Assembly (NCBI GenBank): GCA_011526335.1
Contig: WTJB01000259.1
Location: 1 to 12,521, forward strand
Direction: 5' to 3'
Source: Candidatus Arcticimaribacter sp.
Lineage (GTDB): Bacteria > Bacteroidota > Bacteroidia > Flavobacteriales > Flavobacteriaceae
Length of the DNA stretch: 12,521 nucleotides
Within the stretch, counting starts at the first letter, position 1. Every line of letters begins with the position of its first letter. Position numbers and translations under genes: made by a program. Positions 1-7,874 of this stretch are shown piece after piece. The notes beneath the pieces are model-generated. The model had not been told where the DNA came from, made no database searches, and was given only the letters and a program-made list of their open reading frames with translations.

Positions 1-387
1 GTAGCAACTGTAATGCGTGATAGCACCCTTATGGTAGCGAATTCTCTGCCTGCTGCAGATCAAATTCAAAAGTTAGACAAAAAAGACCGTGTGATGTACA
101 TCTATGCTGGAAAACCTTCTACACGTTATGCAGATAAATACGGTACACAAGCCCGTATTCAGCTTAACGATAAGTTTGCTACAGTAGCCGATGTTGGTGC
201 ATTTGTCTTGGCAGAGCGCGCCTCTAAACGTCAAGAATTGCAAAATGTACTTACTACAGCACTAAAAGTGGACGGGGAAACCAACATGGGTCTCATTTCG
301 GATATAAAGCAAGAGTTAAGAAAGGTAAATGCATTAAAAATTAACTACACGACTCGTGTAGGGGATTATGCTCAGAACCTCGACTAA
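1..387 (+). CDS. exbD: ExbD/TolR family biopolymer transport protein, 3' part
   Basis: The reading frame is open from base 1 (the first codons give V-A-T-V, then M-R-D) and ends at TAA 385-387, so 128 C-terminal residues are present. The ATG at 13 is an internal methionine. Flavobacterial proteins of this type are about 170 residues, with a short cytoplasmic N-terminus and one membrane helix ending in a VATVMRDTT-like stretch; that part lies outside the window, and what remains is the periplasmic domain. Recognisable stretches are DQIQKLDKKDRVMYIYAGKP, ARIQLNDKFA and the C-terminal DIKQELRKVNALKINYTT. In the family, ExbD works with ExbB (and TonB) in the inner membrane, using the proton gradient to energise outer-membrane transport. 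The usual exbB and first exbD copy would be expected upstream but cannot be seen. A strong terminator follows. Family assignment is from memory of related sequences; the transported substrate is unknown. Confidence 0.88.
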   Translation, partial: VATVMRDSTLMVANSLPAADQIQKLDKKDRVMYIYAGKPSTRYADKYGTQARIQLNDKFATVADVGAFVLAERASKRQELQNVLTTALKVDGETNMGLISDIKQELRKVNALKINYTTRVGDYAQNLD

Positions 388-407
388 TTAATGTTCTTAC
401 AAAGAAT

Positions 408-437
408 AAAAGGCACTCTTCTAGGGTGCCTTTTTTT
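408..437 (+). terminator. Rho-independent terminator after exbD
   Basis: A stem of AAGGCACTC (410-418) pairs with GGGTGCCTT (424-432), with one G-T pair and a five-base TTCTA loop. It runs into a tract of seven T (431-437). It begins about 20 bases after the exbD stop codon and should end that transcript before the beta-barrel gene. Confidence 0.88.
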
Positions 438-464
438 ATGGTCTGATATTATATTGTAATTTTG
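434..464 (+). promoter_or_regulatory. Bacteroidetes-type promoter for the outer-membrane gene
   Basis: TAATTTTG at 457-464 matches the flavobacterial -7 consensus TAnnTTTG exactly. Nineteen bases upstream lies TTTT (434-437), a one-mismatch version of the -33 TTTG box, inside the T tract of the preceding terminator. The -7 element ends only four bases before the ATG at 469, so the expected transcription start falls at or very near the start codon. The match is seen in the sequence; promoter activity is inferred. Confidence 0.55.
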
Positions 465-468
465 AACG

Positions 469-1134
469 ATGCGATATTTTCTATTCTTTAGCGTGATGAT
501 CTATTCCTTTCTTTTGCGGGGGCAAGAGGAAGAAAGCTCGTATAAAGAAGATCAATTTTTCTTAAGCGCTTCCTATTTAAATGTTCGTCATGACATCCCA
601 GAATTCACCCAATTTGGGTTTTCTCACAGTTTTCAATTGGGGTATATCAATGATATTTCCCTTAGTTCAAACGGCCAACGGGCATTGGGTATCGGCTTGG
701 GATACGGTTATGATTATATCATTAGTAACCTAACGGTTGAGAATTCTATAGATGCCTCTGTTTTTAGCCTTACTTCCAGTACAATGTTGTCCTCAAAGAA
801 TAGGCTTTCCAGACATTATATCACCCTTCCTGTAGAATTTCGGTGGCGTACTTCTACGCTAGAACAACATGATTTTTGGCGAATATATGGCGGATATAAA
901 TTGAATTATCAATTTTTAAACCGCATTGATCCGTTTTACGGCAGACCAAAGAACATAAAAAATAATATTACCCCTTTCCAACACAGTCTAAGCCTTGCTA
1001 TGGGATACGACACCTGGAATATTTATTTTGAGTATGGCTTTAGCTCTTTCTTTTCAAAAAGTACCAGGACCCAAGAAGACGTTCCCTTAGAACTATCTGC
1101 CCTTAAATTTGGCCTTATTTTTTATTTGCTATAA
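469..1134 (+). CDS. Small outer-membrane beta-barrel protein (porin family, PorT-like)
   Basis: This 221-residue protein has a hydrophobic N-terminal signal peptide (residues 1 to about 18, MRYFLFFSVMIYSFLLRG, then QEEES). The mature part is rich in alternating aromatic and polar residues typical of beta strands (for example FFLSASYL 30-37, ALGIGLGYGYDY 72-83, ITLPVEFRWR 118-127) and ends in an aromatic strand, LKFGLIFYLL. The SYKEDQF start of the mature chain, the PVEFRWRTST stretch and FWRIYGGYK (136-144) fit an outer-membrane beta-barrel family found beside exbD and rpoN in flavobacteria. I infer an outer-membrane location; no substrate or partner is known to me. It is not the type IX secretion protein PorT/SprT itself, only of similar build. 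The ATG at 469 is preferred over M10 because it completes the signal peptide. The 3' end overlaps rpoN, convergent, by six bases. Confidence 0.78.
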   Translation: MRYFLFFSVMIYSFLLRGQEEESSYKEDQFFLSASYLNVRHDIPEFTQFGFSHSFQLGYINDISLSSNGQRALGIGLGYGYDYIISNLTVENSIDASVFSLTSSTMLSSKNRLSRHYITLPVEFRWRTSTLEQHDFWRIYGGYKLNYQFLNRIDPFYGRPKNIKNNITPFQHSLSLAMGYDTWNIYFEYGFSSFFSKSTRTQEDVPLELSALKFGLIFYLL

Positions 1135-2571
1135 TTCTTTTCGCAGACGCGCTACAGGATAGTTGAGTTGCTCTCTGTATTTTGCAACGGTCCTGCGGGC
1201 TACCTTATACCCTTTTTGTTTTAATTGATCGGCTAGGGCATTGTCGGCCAAAGGCTTGCGTTTGTCTTCCTTGTCAATTAAGTTTTGAAGAATTTTTTTT
1301 ATCTCAAGGGTAGAGACTTCTTCCCCCTCACTATTGGTCAACGACTCTGAAAAAAATGTTTTTAAAAGTTTGGTCCCATAGGGGCTGTCGATATATTTAC
1401 TATTGGCTACCCGTGATACGGTAGAAATATCCATATTTATTTTTTCAGCAATATCTTTTAAAATCATGGGTTTTAAATGCCGTTCATCCCCACTTAAAAA
1501 GTATTCTTTTTGATGGTCAACAATAGCATTTATAGTCAGGTATAGGGTTTGATAGCGTTGCTGAATGGCGTCTATAAACCACTGTGCGGCATCCAATTTT
1601 TGTTTGATAAATTGTACAGCTTCTTTTTGTGATTTGGTTTTATTCTGACTTTCCTTATACCCTTTTAGCATTTCTTGATAGGTGGAAGAAACGTGAAGCT
1701 CGGGTGCATTTCTTCGGTTGAGCACCACGTTGAGTTCTCCGTTTTCTATGGTCAAGGAAAAATCAGGAACGATATGCGTGTTTTGAAACACTCCTGATAA
1801 GGCTCCGCCAGGTTTTGGGTTCAATTTTTCGATTTCTTTAATGCCACTTTTCAGCATCTCCTCATCAACATCGAATTTATCCTGAATCTTTTTATAGTGT
1901 TTTTTAGTAAACAGTTCAAAAGCTTCTTGAATGATGCGTGTGGCCATAATGATATCAACCGTCAAACTTTTACGTTCCAATTGTAGTGCAAGGCATTCTT
2001 GTAAATCCCTTGCGGCAACACCGGGAGGGTCTATTTCTTGCACTTTTTTCAGGACATGTTCAATTTGTTTTTCCGTTACCAGAATGTTTTGGGTAAAGGC
2101 CAAATCGTCTGCAAGATCTTGAAGGCTTCTGCGCAAATATCCGCTATCGTCCAAGCTACCAATAAGGAACTCTGCAATTTGTTTTTCCTCCTCAGTCAAT
2201 ATCAGCGCCCCAATCTGTGATTTCAAGTTTTCATGAAAGCCAATACCTCCAGCAAGCGGGATGCTTTTTTCTTCATCATCACTACTGTAGTTGTTCGTGT
2301 TTAAGCGGTAGGAGGGGATTTCGTCATCACTCAAATAGGCATCGATGTCAATGTCTTGGGTGTCAATAACATCATTTTGCTCTTCGTATAAGGATTCGGT
2401 GAGTTCGTTGTCCTCTTTTTCTTTCCCACTTTCAAGGGCAGGGTTTTCTTCAATCTCGTTTTGAATCCGTTGCTCAAAGTCCAAGGTAGGGAGTTGAATC
2501 AACTTCATCAGCTGTATCTGTTGGGGAGACAGCTTTTGGGCTAGTTTGAGTTGAAGATGTTGTTTTAGCAT
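1129..2571 (-). CDS. rpoN: RNA polymerase sigma-54 factor RpoN
   Basis: This 480-residue protein has the full sigma-54 layout. The glutamine- and leucine-rich region I (residues 1-47, with LSPQQIQLMKLIQLP) contacts activators and the -12 promoter element. An acidic, variable region II follows at about 48-105. The core-binding domain contains DPPGVAARDLQECL (181-194) and LNPKPGG (250-256). A helix-turn-helix lies around LKDIAEKINMDISTVSRV (371-388). The RpoN box ARRTVAKYRE (458-467), which reads the -24 element, is perfect. Sigma-54 directs RNA polymerase to -24/-12 promoters and needs an AAA+ activator; no activator gene is in the window. Length is normal for the family. The gene lies 42 bases downstream of asnS in the same direction, with a weak -7-like element in the gap, and ends inside the last codons of the convergent barrel gene. 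Confidence 0.97.
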   Translation of the reverse strand: MLKQHLQLKLAQKLSPQQIQLMKLIQLPTLDFEQRIQNEIEENPALESGKEKEDNELTESLYEEQNDVIDTQDIDIDAYLSDDEIPSYRLNTNNYSSDDEEKSIPLAGGIGFHENLKSQIGALILTEEEKQIAEFLIGSLDDSGYLRRSLQDLADDLAFTQNILVTEKQIEHVLKKVQEIDPPGVAARDLQECLALQLERKSLTVDIIMATRIIQEAFELFTKKHYKKIQDKFDVDEEMLKSGIKEIEKLNPKPGGALSGVFQNTHIVPDFSLTIENGELNVVLNRRNAPELHVSSTYQEMLKGYKESQNKTKSQKEAVQFIKQKLDAAQWFIDAIQQRYQTLYLTINAIVDHQKEYFLSGDERHLKPMILKDIAEKINMDISTVSRVANSKYIDSPYGTKLLKTFFSESLTNSEGEEVSTLEIKKILQNLIDKEDKRKPLADNALADQLKQKGYKVARRTVAKYREQLNYPVARLRKEL

Positions 2572-2590
2572 GATGGTTTGGAGTCTTCCC

Positions 2591-2598
2591 TAAAGATA
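2591..2598 (-). promoter_or_regulatory. Possible -7 element upstream of rpoN
   Basis: On the minus strand TATCTTTA matches TAnnTTTG with one mismatch (last base) and ends 19 bases before the rpoN ATG. No -33 box is seen at the expected distance. The hexamer-plus TATCTTT also occurs in front of asnS, which is the main reason to record it. rpoN may equally be read through from asnS. Confidence 0.25.
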
Positions 2599-2613
2599 CA
2601 AAAATCCCTCAGC

Positions 2614-4044
2614 TTAAAAGGAAGCGTTTTGTGGTGTTCTAGGGAAAGGAATCACATCACGGATATTCCCCATACCGGTAGCAAATAAAACCAGACGTTC
2701 AAAACCAAGACCAAATCCGCTATGCGGTGCCGTCCCAAATTTTCTCAAGTCAAGGTACCACCACAGTTCTTCCTCTTCTATTCCCATCGCTTTTATGCGT
2801 TCTTGGAGTATGTCTAAGCGCTCTTCGCGTTGCGATCCTCCAACAATTTCACCGATGCCAGGGAATAAGATATCCATTGCTCTTACTGTTTTTCCATCAT
2901 CGTTCAAACGCATGTAAAATGCTTTGATTTTTGCAGGATAGTCAAATAGAATTACGGGGGTTTTAAAATGCTTTTCTACTAAAAAGCGCTCGTGTTCGGA
3001 TTGTAAATCTGCGCCCCATTCTTCAATGATATAGTCAAATTTCTTCTTTTTGTTGGGCTTTGAATTTCTTAGAATATCAATAGCTTCGGTATAACTTACC
3101 CGCTTAAATTCGTTATCGACAACAAAGTTTATTTTTTCTAATAATCCCATAGCACTGCGTTGCGCTTGGGGTTTGCTTTGCTCTTCTTTTGTAAAACGCT
3201 CATCCAAAAAGGCCAAATCCTCTTTGCAGTGAACTAAAACATAGCGCAAGACAGATTTAATGAATTTTTCTGCCAAGTCCATATTATCAATCAGATCATA
3301 AAACGCCATCTCGGGCTCTATCATCCAGAACTCGGCTAAATGTCGAGTTGTATTCGAGTTTTCTGCACGAAAGGTTGGACCAAAAGTATACACCTCTCCC
3401 AAGCCCATGGCATAGGTTTCTGCTTCTAGCTGACCAGAAACCGTTAAATGGGTTTCTTTTCCGAAAAAGTCTTCTTTATAATTAACGTTCCCTTCTTCAT
3501 TTAGGGGAGGGTTTTTTGGGTCTATGGTGCTTACCCGAAACATTTCTCCGGCACCCTCAGCATCACTACCGGTAATGATAGGGGTATGTACATAATGAAA
3601 TCCTTCTGCTCTAAAAAAGTCATGAACAGCAAAGGAAAGAGCGGCTCTTACCCGCATTACGGCACTAAATGTAGCCGTTCTTACCCTAAGGTGGGCTTTT
3701 TCCCGTAGAAATTCAAAGCTGTGTTTTTTGGGTTGTATGGGATAGGTTTCAGGATCTGCACTTCCATAGAGGTGTAATTCACTGACCTGAATTTCAGAGG
3801 CTTGCCCTTTTCCGCTACTCTCTACATATTGCCCTGTAATTTTTACCGCTGCTCCCGTTGTTATTTTACGGATAAGGTTTTCGTCAAAATTTTCATAATC
3901 TACTACGCATTGTAGGTTGGCCAAAGTAGATCCATCATTAAGCGCAATGAAACGATTGGCTCTAAAGGTTCTAACCCAACCCTGAACGCTTACTTGTTGG
4001 CCTTCCGGTTTTTGTGTTAAAAGCTGTTTTATTTTGCTACTCAT
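2614..4044 (-). CDS. asnS: Asparagine-tRNA ligase (AsnRS)
   Basis: This class II aminoacyl-tRNA synthetase charges tRNA-Asn with asparagine in the cytoplasm. The 476-residue protein starts with an OB-fold anticodon-binding domain (about 18-94, with VQGWVRTFR at 20-28). The catalytic domain follows: the motif 1 region [21 protein letters not shown] (149-169), motif 2 [21 protein letters not shown] (225-245, contacting ATP and the acceptor end) and motif 3 [15 protein letters not shown] (443-457). The C-terminus [12 protein letters not shown] is characteristic of AsnRS and separates it from AspRS. Length is normal. It lies 48 bases after the RND-type permease gene and 42 bases before rpoN, all on the same strand. 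A perfect TAnnTTTG element in the upstream gap suggests it may also have its own transcript. Presence of AsnRS argues for direct Asn-tRNA formation rather than only the amidotransferase route. Confidence 0.97.
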   Translation of the reverse strand: MSSKIKQLLTQKPEGQQVSVQGWVRTFRANRFIALNDGSTLANLQCVVDYENFDENLIRKITTGAAVKITGQYVESSGKGQASEIQVSELHLYGSADPETYPIQPKKHSFEFLREKAHLRVRTATFSAVMRVRAALSFAVHDFFRAEGFHYVHTPIITGSDAEGAGEMFRVSTIDPKNPPLNEEGNVNYKEDFFGKETHLTVSGQLEAETYAMGLGEVYTFGPTFRAENSNTTRHLAEFWMIEPEMAFYDLIDNMDLAEKFIKSVLRYVLVHCKEDLAFLDERFTKEEQSKPQAQRSAMGLLEKINFVVDNEFKRVSYTEAIDILRNSKPNKKKKFDYIIEEWGADLQSEHERFLVEKHFKTPVILFDYPAKIKAFYMRLNDDGKTVRAMDILFPGIGEIVGGSQREERLDILQERIKAMGIEEEELWWYLDLRKFGTAPHSGFGLGFERLVLFATGMGNIRDVIPFPRTPQNASF

Positions 4045-4061
4045 GCGTAAAAAATTTGACG

Positions 4062-4069
4062 CAAAGATA
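4062..4069 (-). promoter_or_regulatory. -7 promoter element upstream of asnS
   Basis: On the minus strand the sequence GTATCTTTGC contains TATCTTTG, a perfect TAnnTTTG match, ending 17 bases before the asnS ATG. The expected -33 TTG box is not found 17-23 bases upstream; a T-rich tract lies there instead. It would give asnS and rpoN a transcript independent of the permease gene. The match is visible; use is inferred. Confidence 0.45.
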
Positions 4070-4092
4070 CGTTTTCCCGAAAAAAAGTACGC

Positions 4093-6504
4093 TTATTTTT
4101 TTGTTCCTTTCCCCTGACTTTCCGTGTCAATGATATTGATCTTAGGGGCTTTCAATACATTTTCGTTGGATACGGTTTTTTCGAGAGAAATAAGCAAGGA
4201 GGGAAGTAGGATCAAATTGGCCAACATGGCGAATAATAAGGTTGCAGAAACTAAACCTCCTAAGGCAACCGTACCGCCAAATTCTGAAGACATAAAGACA
4301 GAAAAACCAAAGAACAAAACGATAGAAGTATAGAACATACTTACCCCAGTTTCTCTGAGAGCGGCATAGACAGAGCGTTGTATTTTCCATTTAGACGCGA
4401 TCAACTCTTGACGATATTTGGCCAAAAAGTGAATGGTGTCATCCACAGAAATTCCAAAGGCAATACTAAACACCAATATAGTGGAGGGCTTTATGGGGAT
4501 GTTTAGATACCCCATCATTCCAGCGGTTATGAGTAACGGCAAGAGATTGGGAATTAATGAGATTAAGATCATTTTGTAAGATCGGAACATATAGGCCATA
4601 AACAAGGCAATCAAAAGTATGGCCAAAGAAAGGGAGAGTACCAAGTTTTTGATTAAGTACTTTGTTCCTTTCAAAAACAACAAGGCTTTCCCCGTCAATT
4701 GTACCTGATAGCGTTCTGCTGGAAATATCTTCGTGATTGCTTTATTGAGTTCTTCCTCAATTTCTTCCATACGTTCGGTATCAATGTCGGTCATGTAGGT
4801 GGTCATTCGAGCATATTGCCCAGTTTTGTCTACATAATTTGTCAAGACATTGCTTTTGTTGTTCGAACTTTCATTGTCGAAATACGAAAAGATAAACCGA
4901 TTTTCTTGTGCGCTGGGCAGTTGATAGTAATTTGGGTTCCCATTGTAGTACGCTTGCTTTGCGTATTTAAGCGCATTGACGACAGATAGGCTAGGGGACA
5001 GTTCAGGGATATCGTCTATGACCTCGGACAAACGTTCCATCCGTTTAAGGGTTGAAAGCTTCATTGCTCCATCTTTCCGCTGCGTATCAATCAAAATTTC
5101 AAGCGGAACAATGCCTTCAAACTCACGGTCAAAAAATAAAATGTCTTTAAAGAAAGATTGCTTTTTGGGCATATCTTCTAAAATACTCCCCGAAATTTCG
5201 ATTTGGTAGATTCCTATGATGCTAGCCACTAAGGCAATTAAGGTAATGATATAGGTGTTTATTCTCTTATGGCGCACCTTGGCTTCCATCCACTTTACAA
5301 ACCGATCAATAGATTTGTTCTTTAAATGGTTTAGGTGTTTCGCTTTTGGGAGCGACATAAAGCTGTATAAAATAGGGATAACCAAAAGGGAAAGAATAAA
5401 AATACCGATGACGTTTATTGATGCGATAATCCCAAATTCTTTCAGCAGTTTACTGTTGGTCAAAATAAAAGTGGCAAAGCCCGAAGCGGTGGTCAGGTTG
5501 GTCATTAGGGTAGCATTCCCGATTTTGACGATTACCTGTTGCAATGATTTGATTTGATTTCCGTGTTTGGCAACTTCTTGTTGATACTTGTTGATGAGGA
5601 AGATGCAGTTGGGAATACCAATGACGATAATCAGCGGAGGAATAAGTGCCGTAAGTACCGTAATTTCATAGCCCAATAATCCTAGGGTTCCCAATGCCCA
5701 AGCCACTCCAATAAGAACAACAACCATGGAAATCAGGGTGGCACGCATGGATCGGAAAAATAAGAAAAAAATCAGGGAAGTCACTCCCATAGCCGCAAAA
5801 ACAAACATCCCAATTTCGTCCACGATATTTTGCGCATTGAGCGTACGGATGTAAGGCATCCCGGAACTGTGTACTTTTAGGCCCGTTTCCTTTTCAAAGG
5901 ATTCGATTAAGGGGATAAATGTGTTAAAAATAAAGTCTTTTCTCGCGGCAGAGTTTACGACCTCAGACCGCATATAGATTCCGGTTCGTACACTTTCTGA
6001 AGTGGGATTGAAAAGTAAGTTTTCAAAAAAGGGCAATTCAAGAAACAGCCGTTGCTTCAATTGTTTGATTCCGGTACTGTCCAAGTTTGTATTGGTCAAT
6101 AGCGGCTCCAGCTCAAATTTTCCTTTGCTTGTGTTTTTGGTTAAGACCTGAAGGTTTTCCAAAGACAGGACAAAGTCGATTTCATCAAACCCATTCAGTT
6201 TTTTGCTTAAAGCGTTCCAGGCGGAAAGTTTTTCAGGCGTAAATAAGCTTTCGTCTTTTACTGCAATAACAATGACATTGCCTTCTTCCCCAAAGAGCGA
6301 CAAGAAGTCATTGTACCGAATATTTTCGGGATGATTGTCCGGAAGTAAGTTGGCTTCGGTAAAGGTAAAGCGCATATACTTCCATTGGGTCGCCCAGAAA
6401 AGGGTAACCCCTACCAGTGCAACAATAAAGGCAATTCTATTCCTAAGGATAAGTCGGGCGACAGCTTCCCAAAAACTCCATCTACTTTTTCTTTTTCTAG
6501 CCAA
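4093..6504 (-). CDS. RND superfamily (MMPL-type) transporter, function unknown
   Basis: This 803-residue inner-membrane protein has the duplicated RND plan. TM1 is at about 21-40 and a periplasmic domain at 45-225. TM2-TM6 (about 229-382) and TM7 (415-433) follow, then a second periplasmic domain (438-615) and TM8-TM12 (617-772). The second half carries the classic motif GISVDDTIHFLAKY (684-697), whose Asp pair is typical of proton relay in MMPL, HpnN and SSD-type proteins. The matching place in the first half reads GIPNCIFLINKY (296-307), with Pro-Asn instead of the acidic pair. The family moves lipids, hopanoids, siderophores or drugs across the envelope; no membrane-fusion or outer-membrane partner gene is beside it, so a stand-alone MMPL-like role is more likely than a tripartite AcrB-like pump. 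The gene lies 24 bases after frr and 48 before asnS. The substrate cannot be deduced. Confidence 0.88.
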   Translation of the reverse strand: MARKRKSRWSFWEAVARLILRNRIAFIVALVGVTLFWATQWKYMRFTFTEANLLPDNHPENIRYNDFLSLFGEEGNVIVIAVKDESLFTPEKLSAWNALSKKLNGFDEIDFVLSLENLQVLTKNTSKGKFELEPLLTNTNLDSTGIKQLKQRLFLELPFFENLLFNPTSESVRTGIYMRSEVVNSAARKDFIFNTFIPLIESFEKETGLKVHSSGMPYIRTLNAQNIVDEIGMFVFAAMGVTSLIFFLFFRSMRATLISMVVVLIGVAWALGTLGLLGYEITVLTALIPPLIIVIGIPNCIFLINKYQQEVAKHGNQIKSLQQVIVKIGNATLMTNLTTASGFATFILTNSKLLKEFGIIASINVIGIFILSLLVIPILYSFMSLPKAKHLNHLKNKSIDRFVKWMEAKVRHKRINTYIITLIALVASIIGIYQIEISGSILEDMPKKQSFFKDILFFDREFEGIVPLEILIDTQRKDGAMKLSTLKRMERLSEVIDDIPELSPSLSVVNALKYAKQAYYNGNPNYYQLPSAQENRFIFSYFDNESSNNKSNVLTNYVDKTGQYARMTTYMTDIDTERMEEIEEELNKAITKIFPAERYQVQLTGKALLFLKGTKYLIKNLVLSLSLAILLIALFMAYMFRSYKMILISLIPNLLPLLITAGMMGYLNIPIKPSTILVFSIAFGISVDDTIHFLAKYRQELIASKWKIQRSVYAALRETGVSMFYTSIVLFFGFSVFMSSEFGGTVALGGLVSATLLFAMLANLILLPSLLISLEKTVSNENVLKAPKINIIDTESQGKGTKK

Positions 6505-6528
6505 GCCCCAAACTGATTTATTTCTGGA

Positions 6529-7083
6529 TTATACCGTTAAGATTTCCTTTTCTTTGACTTGATAGATAGCGTCAGATTTCTTGATAAAGTCATCGGTTAT
6601 ATTTTGCACATCAATTTCACAGTTTTTTTGCTCGTCTTCAGAGGCTTCTGCTTTTTTGATGTCCTGATTGGCTTCTTTTCTGGCGTTTCGAATGCTAATT
6701 TTAGCATTTTCTACTTCGCTTTTTGCCATTTTAGCCAATTCTTTTCTTCTCTCTTCTGTTAGCGGAGGGACGTTAATGATAATAGATTCTCCGTTATTCA
6801 TCGGATTAAAACCGAGGTTGGCTACCATAATGCCTTTTTCTATATCCGCTAGAAGTGATTTTTCCCAGGGTTGTACACTTAAGGTGCGCGCATCAGGGGT
6901 GTTGATGTTCGCCACTTGGCTTAAGGGAGTGGGGGCACCATAATATTCTACCATTACACTGCTTAGCATAACAGGATTGGCTTTCCCAGCACGGATATTC
7001 AAGAGTTCTTTCTCTAAATGCTGAATCGCTTGAGACATGCTTTCCTTAGCGGAATCGATGATAAAGTTTAATTCTTCGTTCAT
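6529..7083 (-). CDS. frr: Ribosome recycling factor
   Basis: RRF splits post-termination ribosomes together with EF-G, freeing subunits and mRNA. The 184-residue length is typical. The long-helix domain I includes LLNIRAGKANPVML (27-40) and, near the C-terminal half, IRNARKEANQDIKKAE (131-146), whose Arg132 region contacts 23S rRNA. The beta/alpha domain II lies between, with YYGAPTPLSQVANI (47-60), PWEKSLL (72-78) and NGESIIINVPPLTEERRKEL (97-116). All are family hallmarks. It starts eight bases after the pyrH stop codon, the widespread bacterial pyrH-frr pairing, so the two are almost certainly co-transcribed. The permease gene follows 24 bases later. Confidence 0.97.
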   Translation of the reverse strand: MNEELNFIIDSAKESMSQAIQHLEKELLNIRAGKANPVMLSSVMVEYYGAPTPLSQVANINTPDARTLSVQPWEKSLLADIEKGIMVANLGFNPMNNGESIIINVPPLTEERRKELAKMAKSEVENAKISIRNARKEANQDIKKAEASEDEQKNCEIDVQNITDDFIKKSDAIYQVKEKEILTV

Positions 7084-7091
7084 AACATTTA

Positions 7092-7799
7092 TTATAAATA
7101 CACAGTTGTTCCGATATTTTCTCCTTGGACAACCTTATGCAAGTTGCCTTGGGTGTTCATATCAAAAACTATAATGGGTAAATTGTTTTCTTGGCTGAGG
7201 GTAAAGGCGGTGGTATCCATTACTTTTAGTCCACGTTTAAGCACCTCTTCAAAAGAGAGGGCATCAAATTTAATCGCCGATTTGTTTTTTTCGGGATCTT
7301 CATTGTAGATACCATCTACACGGGTTCCTTTTAGGATAACGTCAGCGTTTATTTCTATGGCGCGCAACACCGCTGCAGAGTCGGTAGTAAAAAACGGATT
7401 TCCCGTTCCGGCACTAAAAATAACGACTCTTCCTTTTTCTAAATGGCGTACCGCTTTACGTTTTATATAAGGCTCGGCTACGGCTTCTATCTTTAATGCT
7501 GTCTGTAAACGTGTTGGGACATCACTGTTTTCTAAAGCACTCTGAAGCGCTAGTCCATTGACGACCGTCGCCAGCATGCCCATATAGTCGGCTTGCACTC
7601 GATCCATCCCTTCACTTGCGCCAGAGACTCCTCTAAAAATATTTCCACCACCAATAACGATAGCGATTTCTACTCCAGCTTGGTAGAGGTGTTTGATCTC
7701 ACTCGCATATTCTTGAATACGTTTGGGATCAATGCCATAGGCTTGATCGCCCATTAATGCTTCTCCGCTAAGTTTGAGTAATATCCGTTTGTACTTCAT
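7092..7799 (-). CDS. pyrH: Uridylate (UMP) kinase
   Basis: PyrH phosphorylates UMP to UDP with ATP, the shared step towards UTP and CTP and therefore RNA, DNA and UDP-sugars. It belongs to the amino-acid-kinase fold and acts as a hexamer in the cytoplasm. In the 235-residue protein one sees the phosphate loop KLSGEAL (9-15), the glycine-rich [10 protein letters not shown] (48-57), the UMP-binding segment [18 protein letters not shown] (130-147) and [13 protein letters not shown] (157-169) of the ATP site, plus LKVMDTTAF (191-199). Length and motifs are normal. The ATG at 7799 is preceded by a well-formed Bacteroidetes promoter 17-48 bases upstream, making pyrH the likely first gene of the pyrH-frr-permease-asnS-rpoN run. 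rpsB and tsf, often upstream in other bacteria, are not here; truB is. Confidence 0.97.
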   Translation of the reverse strand: MKYKRILLKLSGEALMGDQAYGIDPKRIQEYASEIKHLYQAGVEIAIVIGGGNIFRGVSGASEGMDRVQADYMGMLATVVNGLALQSALENSDVPTRLQTALKIEAVAEPYIKRKAVRHLEKGRVVIFSAGTGNPFFTTDSAAVLRAIEINADVILKGTRVDGIYNEDPEKNKSAIKFDALSFEEVLKRGLKVMDTTAFTLSQENNLPIIVFDMNTQGNLHKVVQGENIGTTVYL

Positions 7800-7816
7800 A
7801 GAAATTTATATTCCAA

Positions 7817-7847
7817 CAAATATAAGCAATCTCAGGTCAAGAAGAAA
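7817..7847 (-). promoter_or_regulatory. Promoter of the pyrH-frr unit
   Basis: On the minus strand TATATTTG (plus-strand 7817-7824) is a perfect TAnnTTTG -7 element. TTTC (7844-7847), one mismatch from the -33 TTTG box, lies 19 bases upstream, the usual spacing. The predicted start leaves a leader of roughly ten bases before the pyrH ATG at 7799. It sits in the 75-base gap behind truB. No hairpin terminator for the truB operon is apparent in this gap, so some read-through is possible. Confidence 0.6.
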
Positions 7848-7874
7848 TCCGCTTTAAAAGAAAACGAAATGTAT

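Noticed and set aside
1129..2571. Sigma-54 (-24/-12, GG-N10-GC) promoters near rpoN
   Set aside because: I looked in the intergenic gaps and saw no convincing GG-GC pair; the gaps fit the TAnnTTTG type better.
4142..4390. 82-codon minus-strand frame inside the permease gene
   Set aside because: It lies entirely within the permease CDS on the same strand in another frame, has low-complexity Cys/Arg/Phe composition and no recognisable family.
4699..4989. 96-codon plus-strand frame antisense to the permease gene
   Set aside because: It is a complementary-strand shadow of a well-supported gene; hydrophobic runs arise from reading membrane-protein codons backwards.
6668..6943. 91-codon plus-strand frame antisense to frr
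   Set aside because: frr is certain from its motifs, and the antisense frame has no independent support such as a promoter or family match.
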